6,528 nucleotides of DNA from Candidatus Cloacimonas sp. 4484_275 (GTDB lineage Bacteria; Cloacimonadota; Cloacimonadia; Cloacimonadales; TCS61): assembly GCA_002085205.1 (NCBI GenBank), contig NATF01000048.1, positions 1 through 6,528 on the forward strand, in the 5' to 3' direction. The notes under the pieces are model-generated. The model searched no databases. It had not been told where the DNA came from and worked only from the letters and a program-made list of their open reading frames with translations. A program made the position numbers and the translations under genes. Position 1 is the first letter of the stretch. Each line of letters begins with the position of its first letter. Below, in pieces: positions 1-5,507 of the stretch.

Positions 1-69
1 AAAAAAATCGGCTTTAAACTGATTCCCGCATCGGCTTTGTTCAAAAACAATCTTCCGGAGTTTATCTAA
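1..69 (+). CDS. C-terminal end of an unidentified upstream gene (partial)
   Basis: The frame starting at base 1 is open for 22 codons and ends with TAA at 67-69. It encodes a tail ending LFKNNLPEFI. The final A of the stop is also the A of the next gene's ATG (TAATG), and the next gene's GGAG ribosome binding site (57-60) lies inside this frame. That packing is typical of operon neighbours and is the main reason to believe the frame is real. The visible tail is too short to assign a family, and I do not recognise it. The gene begins before the window. Confidence 0.6.
   Translation, partial: KKIGFKLIPASALFKNNLPEFI
57..60 (+). promoter_or_regulatory. Ribosome binding site for the kinase-like/membrane gene
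   Basis: GGAG lies 8 bases before the ATG at 69 and inside the last codons of the preceding gene. It supports this start and suggests translation coupled to the upstream gene. Confidence 0.6.
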
Positions 70-2570
70 TGGCAACTGAATATTCCGTGCAAACATGCAA
101 AAAATTGGAAAAAAAATTCGATGACGCTCATCTTCTCAGAAAAATGCGATACGGCAGATACGATGAGGGTGACGAACTCTTTTATAAAATCAAAACAATC
201 AAAAACGCGATTGAGACCGACATTCATCTGAAAATAGATAAATTTGTCGGCGGTGGTTTTGCCGGACAGGTGTATCGCGTTAAAATCCTAAAAATAGGAA
301 ACGGCAATAATCAATTGGAAGGTTTGGAAGTCGGCAAGTTATATGCTATGAAAATCCTTATTCCGCCTTCCGGATTTTCCAAATTTTTTCGTAATGTAAT
401 TTATTGGCTTGGTTTTCAAGGACCGTTTCAGCTTCAGGTTAATCCTGCGGCATCGAGAGCGGGAGCGATTTGGCAAAAATTTATTCGCAGAGCCGCCAAA
501 ATCAAATTCGGAAGCGAGAGTTCGGTAGTTGATATTTACGCAACTTTAATCGATGAAAATCTCGGAAGTTGCGGAGAGATAAGCGAATGGATCGAAGGCA
601 GAACTTGGCAACTCGAAGTTGACGATCACATGGACGAACTCAAGAAGTGGATAAAGGGTAAAAAAGTAAACGAATCTGTTTTGGGTTCGCCGGAATATCG
701 TTCCAAAAGAGTTTTCATGAAGGAATTTGTTCAACTTCTTCATGAATTGGGCGGTTATGAATTTGCCCGTCAATATGAATGGTCAACCTGCAAAAGTCAG
801 CCGAATTGTCTGAAAAGAATTGAAACCGAGAATGAACCGGAAAAAGGATTGGTAGCCGTAGATTTCCGAGCCGGCTTGGCACTTTTGCCCTTTTTGCCGA
901 TGAGTCCCGGAGACATAATTTTAATCGGAAAAGGACTTTTGCGCGGAAGTCTTGTTCAATTTGACCGCGGCAGCATTTCCAAACTGGAAAAATATATTTC
1001 CGCTCATCAACAAGAATTTTCCGACTTAATGCCTCTTTTGGAAGAACTGAAAATCAATGAAGATATTTACAGAAACTCCGTTCCCGACATTACGCACAAT
1101 TTTTTCAAACTTTTTTACAGCAAAAAATTATGGAAAACCATGCTTTCTTCTTCTCGCAAAGGTTGGAAAATCCAAAATCTGACGGATCGCAACTTTTCCG
1201 AAAAGTTGGAGAAAAATTTCTTTTTAAATTTTCTTTTCTTTTTGATTTCTTTTATTCCGATTCTGGGAAAAGCATCGATAAAATTTTTGGGAAACGGAAA
1301 TTTCAGAAAACATTATTTTAAGATGTTATCAAGTTGGAAATATTTAAAGGCTTCCGTCCGCGGCAATCTTGCCGAAAGAGCGATTATTTGGCATCGCGCC
1401 GGTCGAATAAACGAAAACAGCGCGGAAAATATTTCTAATTCCGTTATAAAATTTATCCTTCATTTGCCTTTCTCACTTTTGCCGGTTGGTCTTCACAAAT
1501 TTTTTACAAATAAAGAATACTTCAAAGACAGACTTTTCTTTATTTTTGTTCGTCCGATAAAATTGTATTTTGATGCAAAAATGCGGGAAGAATGGCTTCT
1601 GGAGATGTTGGAAGAAGGAAAGAAAAAACACATGCTCAGCGAAGATGACGCTCAAACGATTCGTTCTCAATTAAAAGAGCCTTTCATTCAAAAATATTTG
1701 AAAAGTCTGGCGGTTCATGTGTGTACTTTGCCCGTCACGCAAGTTGCTTCCGTTTTAATCGCCTTGATTTATGTTTTTACTCATCCGGAAATGCCTCGCG
1801 CACAAGCATGGGGAATCGGAGTCGGAATCATCGCACTCTTTCAAATAATCCCGATTTCTCCCGGTTCTTTGGTTCGCGGCTTATATGTGCTTTATCTTGT
1901 TATAAAAGAACGGGATTTCAAAAATTATAACATCGCCGTTTTTCTCGGATTTTTCAAATATGTCGGTTATTTGGCTTTTCCTATTCAAATGACATATCGT
2001 TATCCTGCTCTCGCAAGATTTATGGCAGGTCATTGGGCAACGGAAGCGGTTCACATAATTCCCGTTTTCGGAGAACGAGGCGCATTGCTCGAACATTGGG
2101 TTTTCAGGTTATTTTATAATTGGCCGCTCACGACTCGCCGCAGAATGAAGGAAATCGCCGAATACCGCAAAACTTTGAAGCCGAGATATTGGCATATAAT
2201 TCCGGTCTCGATTTTAACCGCCCTTATTCTGGGTTTTGTCGATTATTTTTATTTGGAAAAAACCGGAAATGTGCCGGTAATGAAATCGATTTGGTGGGCA
2301 ATTTTAGCAACTTCCTTTTTAAATGGTTTTTTCACGACATTCGCGGCCGGTGGAACTCCTCTGGGAAAAAGAGTAATTTTAACCGCCGTCAGTGGTATCT
2401 TGGTTGGAATTTTCTCCACGATTATCACTTTTTTCTTTTTCTCGGAGAATGATCCTCAAATCGGAAAAATGCTGGTTGAAGGAATTTGGAGAATTTTCGT
2501 GTTCGGAATTTTTTCCACTATTTTTGGTTTAATAACGGAAATTAAATTAATTTCTCCTCCTCAAAAATGA
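69..2570 (+). CDS. Large protein with protein-kinase-like N-terminal domain and multi-pass membrane C-terminal domain
   Basis: This is an 833-residue protein; I do not recognise a named family. The ATG at 69 has GGAG at 57-60, 8 bases upstream. Residues about 55-310 resemble a protein-kinase fold. There is a glycine-rich loop (VGGGFAGQVY, 60-69), a lysine in a VAIK-like strand (YAMKIL, K95), a hinge-like segment (ISEWIEGRTW, 171-180), an alpha-E-like helix ending LLHELGG (223-229), and a DFG-like VDFRAG with D265. The usual HRD catalytic aspartate is not evident: the matching stretch reads STCKSQPNCL (239-248), which keeps a Lys and an Asn. It may therefore be a pseudokinase or an atypical phosphotransferase. 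Hydrophobic stretches near 384-400, 551-570, 581-597, 599-613, 620-638, 707-726, 738-759, 769-791 and 803-824 suggest roughly 8-9 membrane segments. There is no signal peptide, so the kinase-like part is probably cytoplasmic. It overlaps holA by 4 bases. Substrate and role are unknown. Confidence 0.85.
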   Translation: MATEYSVQTCKKLEKKFDDAHLLRKMRYGRYDEGDELFYKIKTIKNAIETDIHLKIDKFVGGGFAGQVYRVKILKIGNGNNQLEGLEVGKLYAMKILIPPSGFSKFFRNVIYWLGFQGPFQLQVNPAASRAGAIWQKFIRRAAKIKFGSESSVVDIYATLIDENLGSCGEISEWIEGRTWQLEVDDHMDELKKWIKGKKVNESVLGSPEYRSKRVFMKEFVQLLHELGGYEFARQYEWSTCKSQPNCLKRIETENEPEKGLVAVDFRAGLALLPFLPMSPGDIILIGKGLLRGSLVQFDRGSISKLEKYISAHQQEFSDLMPLLEELKINEDIYRNSVPDITHNFFKLFYSKKLWKTMLSSSRKGWKIQNLTDRNFSEKLEKNFFLNFLFFLISFIPILGKASIKFLGNGNFRKHYFKMLSSWKYLKASVRGNLAERAIIWHRAGRINENSAENISNSVIKFILHLPFSLLPVGLHKFFTNKEYFKDRLFFIFVRPIKLYFDAKMREEWLLEMLEEGKKKHMLSEDDAQTIRSQLKEPFIQKYLKSLAVHVCTLPVTQVASVLIALIYVFTHPEMPRAQAWGIGVGIIALFQIIPISPGSLVRGLYVLYLVIKERDFKNYNIAVFLGFFKYVGYLAFPIQMTYRYPALARFMAGHWATEAVHIIPVFGERGALLEHWVFRLFYNWPLTTRRRMKEIAEYRKTLKPRYWHIIPVSILTALILGFVDYFYLEKTGNVPVMKSIWWAILATSFLNGFFTTFAAGGTPLGKRVILTAVSGILVGIFSTIITFFFFSENDPQIGKMLVEGIWRIFVFGIFSTIFGLITEIKLISPPQK

Positions 2571-3583
2571 AAAATCAATTCACTCATTACGAATTTTTAA
2601 AAACTTTTGGGAACTTGCCCAAAAGTGCTGTTTATCTGATTTTCGGAGAAGACGATTATTTAAGAGAGAAGGTGGAAAAAGCCATTTTGAAATTTTATTC
2701 GGAAACCAATGAATTGGATAAAGCCGTGCTTTATGGCGATGAAACCAATGCCACTTTTGTTCTGGAAGAATTGGAAATGTTGCCGTTTATTTCCGAAAAT
2801 CGTTTGGTTATTTTAAAAAATTTCGAGCAATTGAAACCGAAAGACCAAAAAAGAATTCAGGAATATTGTGAAAAACCGTTTGATAGTTCCATTTTGCTGA
2901 TAGTTTCTCAAAAGCCGGATTTAAAAACCGCGACTTTAAAGAAAATCGGTGAAATTGCAATTTCCGTTAGTTGCAAAAAACCGTATAACGCTTCGGATTT
3001 GTTAAGATGGTTGAATTCGGAATTGCGAATCAGAAATTTGCGAATGGAACAAAAAGCCATGAATCTGTTTGTGAACAGCATTGAACTGAATTATAATATT
3101 GCAGCTAATGAATTGGAAAAACTAATGCTTTTCACGAAAAATTCTCCGATCATTTCCTATGAAGCCGTTCTTGCGTGCGTAGGTAAATCTTCCGTTAAAA
3201 ACATTTTTGATTTGCAAAATGCACTCGGACAAAAAAATCTCAAACTTTCACTGAAGATTCTTCAAAATATGTTGGAAAATCAAGAATCCGGTATTTTCAT
3301 TATTTCTATGTTGACTCGCTTTTTTCTTTTAGTTCTAAAAATCAAATCCCTAAGAAAACAAAATATCGGCGATAATGAAATAATCGCCAAACATATGTGG
3401 GAAATATTCAGAAATTATAGAAAAAATTATCTTGAGGCGGCCAATCATTTCAATCGCGATGAACTTAGAAAAATATTCTTCGCTTTGCTTCAAGCCGATA
3501 CCGCTCTCAAATCCAGAGAAGCAAAACTGGAAAAAATAATTATGACCACTTTGATGTTCGAAATTTGTGGTAAAGGAATATAA
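2567..3583 (+). CDS. holA: DNA polymerase III delta subunit
   Basis: This 338-residue protein matches the usual length of HolA (about 330-345). HolA is the delta subunit of the clamp-loader complex: it opens the beta sliding clamp so that it can be loaded on primed DNA in the cytoplasm. Family features are visible. The N-terminal strand plus turn YLIFGEDDYLREKVEKAI (23-40) occupies the position of the degenerate nucleotide-fold loop. A strand-rich region follows (RLVILKNFEQL, 79-89; LLIVSQKPD, 110-118). The C-terminal helical collar contains SVKNIFDLQNALGQKN (209-224) and FIISMLTRFFLLVLKIKSLR (244-263). No classical Walker A is expected in delta, and none is seen. The ATG overlaps the upstream stop as ATGA and has no Shine-Dalgarno sequence; a pyrimidine tract (2551-2562) lies there instead, so translation probably depends on coupling. 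era follows 1 base after its stop. Confidence 0.93.
   Translation: MKNQFTHYEFLKTFGNLPKSAVYLIFGEDDYLREKVEKAILKFYSETNELDKAVLYGDETNATFVLEELEMLPFISENRLVILKNFEQLKPKDQKRIQEYCEKPFDSSILLIVSQKPDLKTATLKKIGEIAISVSCKKPYNASDLLRWLNSELRIRNLRMEQKAMNLFVNSIELNYNIAANELEKLMLFTKNSPIISYEAVLACVGKSSVKNIFDLQNALGQKNLKLSLKILQNMLENQESGIFIISMLTRFFLLVLKIKSLRKQNIGDNEIIAKHMWEIFRNYRKNYLEAANHFNRDELRKIFFALLQADTALKSREAKLEKIIMTTLMFEICGKGI
3574..3577 (+). promoter_or_regulatory. Ribosome binding site deciding the era start
   Basis: AGGA (within TAAAGGA) lies 7 bases upstream of ATG 3585, inside the last holA codons. It favours this ATG over the upstream GTG at 3567, for which the site would be downstream. Confidence 0.65.
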
Positions 3584-3584
3584 T

Positions 3585-4475
3585 ATGGTAGAAAATAGTA
3601 ATTTCCGTTGCGGCTTTGTTTCAATAGTCGGCAAACCGAATGTGGGAAAATCCACTTTAATGAACAAAATTTTGAAAGAAAAAATTTCCATAATTTCTCC
3701 GAAACCGCAAACTACACGACATCAAATTAAAGGGATTCTGAATGATGAAAACAGACAAATAATATTTTTGGATACTCCCGGTTATCTGAAACCGCGTTAT
3801 GAACTCCAAAAAAAAATGTTGGAATACTTGCAAAATTCTTTAAAAGATTCCGATCTGATTATTTTTATAACCGACGCAAAGACATTTCCCACTGATTATG
3901 ATAAGGAGCTTCTGCAATTAATCGAACAAATTAAACTTCCCAAGCTCGCAATTCTCAATAAAATAGATCTTGTTGATAAAGCCACCGAAGAAATTAAAAT
4001 TCGGCAATTGCAACAATACGACTTTGAAAAAGTACTCTCTCTTTCTGTCTTGGAAACCGTGGATTTTGGACCTTTGATTGAAACTATTTCCGCTTATCTT
4101 CCTTTAAATCCGCCTTTTTACGATCAGGAAACCATCTCCGATTTGCCGATGCGATTTTTTGTTCAGGAAATTATTCGAGAACAAATTTTTCATATCTTCC
4201 GACAGGAAATCCCATACGCCACAACGGTAGTCGTGGAATCCTATAAAGAACTTCCGAATAAAATAGAAATTGCCGCCAATATCTGGTTGGAAAGAAAATC
4301 GCAAAAAATGATAATAATCGGTCGAAACGGCGAAATGATAAAAAAAATACGGGAAAATTCCGAAAAAGAGATTCACAATTTAGTCGGAAAAAGAGTTGTT
4401 TTGCACCTTTGGATAAAAATTAAGCCGAATTGGCGTAAGAAAAAGAATGCTCTTAAAGAATTCGGTTACAGATAA
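3585..4475 (+). CDS. era: GTPase Era, 16S rRNA/30S subunit maturation
   Basis: Era binds GTP and the 3' end of 16S rRNA and assists late 30S ribosome assembly, often at the inner membrane face. With the ATG at 3585 the protein has 296 residues, close to the usual ~300. All GTPase motifs are present: G1 GKPNVGKS (16-23), G2 within QTTRHQI (42-48), G3 DTPG (63-66), G4 NKID (125-128) and a G5-like SVLE (154-157). A linker, MRFFVQEIIREQIF (189-202), leads to a C-terminal KH RNA-binding domain with its GXXG loop as GRNG (246-249). The C-terminus ends LKEFGYR, as in typical Era. An in-frame GTG at 3567 would add six residues and overlap holA. ATG 3585 is preferred because AGGA (3574-3577) lies 7 bases before it and the product then begins like other Era proteins. 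It follows holA by 1 base and is probably the last operon gene. Confidence 0.96.
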   Translation: MVENSNFRCGFVSIVGKPNVGKSTLMNKILKEKISIISPKPQTTRHQIKGILNDENRQIIFLDTPGYLKPRYELQKKMLEYLQNSLKDSDLIIFITDAKTFPTDYDKELLQLIEQIKLPKLAILNKIDLVDKATEEIKIRQLQQYDFEKVLSLSVLETVDFGPLIETISAYLPLNPPFYDQETISDLPMRFFVQEIIREQIFHIFRQEIPYATTVVVESYKELPNKIEIAANIWLERKSQKMIIIGRNGEMIKKIRENSEKEIHNLVGKRVVLHLWIKIKPNWRKKKNALKEFGYR

Positions 4476-4510
4476 TTTAATTCTTTCTTTGTTAGTAAAC
4501 AAAATTATCT
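4470..4510 (+). repeat. AT-rich nested inverted repeat just after era
   Basis: AGATAATTT (4470-4478) is exactly complementary to AAATTATCT (4502-4510). Inside the loop, TTTGTT (4488-4493) pairs with AACAAA (4498-4503), overlapping the outer arm by two bases, so the two stems are alternatives or partly exclusive. The left arm overlaps the last codons and stop of era. It has no GC stem and no T tract, so it is a poor intrinsic terminator. It may be an mRNA 3'-end structure, or chance in AT-rich DNA. Confidence 0.3.
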
Positions 4511-4546
4511 TAAGATGAGACGAGTTAATTTAATCGCAAAAATTAT

Positions 4547-4576
4547 TTGACATCAAAATTGGCAAAAAATTATTAG
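4547..4576 (+). promoter_or_regulatory. Putative sigma-70 promoter of the Ser-Ser-Gln tRNA cluster
   Basis: A perfect -35 hexamer TTGACA (4547-4552) is followed after 18 bases by TATTAG (4571-4576), a 4/6 match to the -10 consensus. Transcription would start near 4583, a few bases before the first tRNA at 4591. The -10 is weak, but the -35 and the position fit a stable-RNA promoter. Confidence 0.55.
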
Positions 4577-4590
4577 TTCCATTCCCAAAA

Positions 4591-4676
4591 GGAGGATTAG
4601 TTCTAATTGGTAAGACAGCGGTCTTGAAAACCGCCGGGCTTTGCCCTTGGGGGTTCGAGTCCCTCATCCTCCGCCA
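4591..4676 (+). tRNA. tRNA-Ser(UGA)
   Basis: This is an 86-base class II tRNA. The acceptor stem GGAGGAT (4591-4597) pairs with ATCCTCC (4666-4672), followed by discriminator G (4673) and encoded CCA (4674-4676). The anticodon stem GCGGT/ACCGC encloses loop CTTGAAA with anticodon TGA (4625-4627), reading UCA and, with wobble, other UCN codons. The variable arm GGGC-TTT-GCCC (4636-4646) and G73 are serine hallmarks. The T arm is GGGGG-TTCGAGT-CCCTC. Confidence 0.95.
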
Positions 4677-4693
4677 GAAAAAGTTATCGGTCC

Positions 4694-4786
<93 letters not shown>

Positions 4787-4798
4787 GAATAGTTAAGT

Positions 4799-4873
4799 TG
4801 GGCCGTCGTCAAGCGGTAAGACACAGGGTTTTGGTCCCTGCATTCGGGGGTTCGAATCCTCCCGGCCCAGCCA
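4799..4873 (+). tRNA. tRNA-Gln(UUG)
   Basis: This is a 75-base class I tRNA. Acceptor TGGGCCG (4799-4805) pairs with CGGCCCA (4863-4869), then G73 and encoded CCA (4871-4873). The anticodon stem CAGGG/CCCTG holds loop TTTTGGT with anticodon TTG (4831-4833), reading CAA and CAG. The U1-A72 pair with G73 is characteristic of bacterial tRNA-Gln. It is the last gene of the plus-strand cluster, 12 bases after tRNA-Ser(GCU) and 5 bases before the terminator hairpin. Confidence 0.95.
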
Positions 4874-4878
4874 TTTTT

Positions 4879-4908
4879 AAAAGCCGTAAATTTTTTGCGG
4901 CTTTTTTT
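4879..4908 (+). terminator. Rho-independent terminator of the Ser-Ser-Gln tRNA cluster
   Basis: AAAAGCCGTAAA (4879-4890) pairs with TTTGCGGCTTTT (4894-4905) across a TTT loop, with one T-G wobble. A T tract follows and overlaps the stem base (4902-4908). It begins 5 bases after the CCA end of tRNA-Gln, as expected for the end of this transcript. Confidence 0.85.
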
Positions 4909-5027
4909 ATTTGAAAATTATTATTCTCATCGAAACCAATCGAAAACTCGGCAAAATTTTTCATTTTTGGAAAAAAGCAAAACTACAATTAATAGGTCGT
5001 TATTTTTATGAATATTTTTTCTAAAAC
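4909..5027. other. Gene-free spacer between two converging tRNA clusters
   Basis: About 120 AT-rich bases lie between the facing terminators. I see no open frame with a ribosome site, no tRNA-like fold and no convincing promoter. Confidence 0.5.
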
Positions 5028-5063
5028 AAAAAAACCGTTAAGCTAATTCACTTAACGGTTTTT
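5028..5063 (-). terminator. Rho-independent terminator of the fMet-Met-Arg-His tRNA cluster
   Basis: AAAAACCGTTAAG (5030-5042) and CTTAACGGTTTTT (5051-5063) form a perfect 13-pair stem with an 8-base loop. Read on the minus strand, the stem is followed by a T run (complement of 5028-5034), and it starts 6 bases after the CCA end of tRNA-His. The A/T flanks on both sides mean it could also catch plus-strand transcripts that read through. Confidence 0.85.
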
Positions 5064-5069
5064 CAAACT

Positions 5070-5146
5070 TGGGGTGGATGATGGGACTCGAACCCACAAC
5101 GCCCGGAACCACAATCCGGTGCTCTACCGATTGAACTACACCCACC
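5070..5146 (-). tRNA. tRNA-His(GUG)
   Basis: On the minus strand, acceptor GTGGGTG (5145 down to 5139) pairs with CATCCAC (5080-5074), with one G-U. The extra G at position -1 (5146) faces C73 (5073), the histidine identity pair. CCA is encoded at 5072-5070. The anticodon stem CCGGA/TCCGG holds loop TTGTGGT with anticodon GTG (5112-5110), reading CAC and CAU. The T loop TTCGAGT lies at 5092-5086. It is the last tRNA of the minus cluster. Confidence 0.95.
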
Positions 5147-5169
5147 ATCTGAGAAAAGCGATAATAAAA

Positions 5170-5246
<77 letters not shown>

Positions 5247-5254
5247 GCACAAAA

Positions 5255-5331
5255 TGGTAGCGGCACAGGGACTCGAACCCCGGACACTCGGATTATGATT
5301 CCGATGCTCTAACCAACTGAGCTATGCCGCC
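5255..5331 (-). tRNA. Elongator tRNA-Met(CAU)
   Basis: On the minus strand, acceptor GGCGGCA (5331-5325) pairs with TGCCGCT (5265-5259), with G1-U72, then A73 and encoded CCA (5257-5255). The anticodon stem TCGGA/TCCGA holds loop ATCATAA with anticodon CAT (5297-5295). A CAU anticodon can also mean the lysidine-modified isoleucine tRNA. Met is preferred because the GGCGG...CCGCTA acceptor is common in elongator Met tRNAs, and because C4-G69 and C5-G68, known TilS recognition pairs in E. coli, are absent (here G4-C69 and G5-C68). A at position 32 is slightly unusual. Confidence 0.8.
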
Positions 5332-5333
5332 TT

Positions 5334-5410
<77 letters not shown>

Positions 5411-5423
5411 CCAAAAATATTTT

Positions 5424-5452
5424 TTGAGTTGTTTCAAAAATCTTATTAAAAT
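5424..5452 (+). promoter_or_regulatory. Putative sigma-70 promoter of the MATE transporter gene
   Basis: TTGAGT (5424-5429, 4/6 of consensus) and TAAAAT (5447-5452, 5/6) are separated by exactly 17 bases. Transcription would start near 5459, about 50 bases before the ATG at 5508. This placement rules against the alternative in-frame ATG at 5451. Confidence 0.6.
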
Positions 5453-5498
5453 GTTTGCAAAGACTGAGAAATTAAAATTTTTTGCCTTCAATAAGTTC

Positions 5499-5502
5499 GG
5501 AG
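5499..5502 (+). promoter_or_regulatory. Ribosome binding site deciding the MATE gene start
   Basis: GGAG lies 5 bases before ATG 5508. The alternative in-frame ATG at 5451 has only A/T-rich sequence before it and no comparable site. Confidence 0.65.
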
Positions 5503-5507
5503 AATCT

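Noticed and set aside
546..2452. Several 60-110-codon frames on both strands inside the kinase-like/membrane gene
   Set aside because: They are shadows of the 833-codon frame with no ribosome sites or recognisable motifs. The real frame runs unbroken through all of them.
3567..3584. GTG at 3567 as an era start
   Set aside because: It adds six residues overlapping holA and lacks an upstream ribosome site, while AGGA is correctly spaced for ATG 3585.
4591..4676. The TGA anticodon taken as a sign of UGA stop-codon recoding
   Set aside because: An anticodon TGA reads UCA (Ser). A UGA reader would need TCA, and TGA is used as a true stop at 2568-2570.
5451..5507. Upstream in-frame ATG for the MATE gene
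   Set aside because: It lies at the -10 element of the best promoter, has no Shine-Dalgarno sequence, and adds a non-family-like 19-residue leader.
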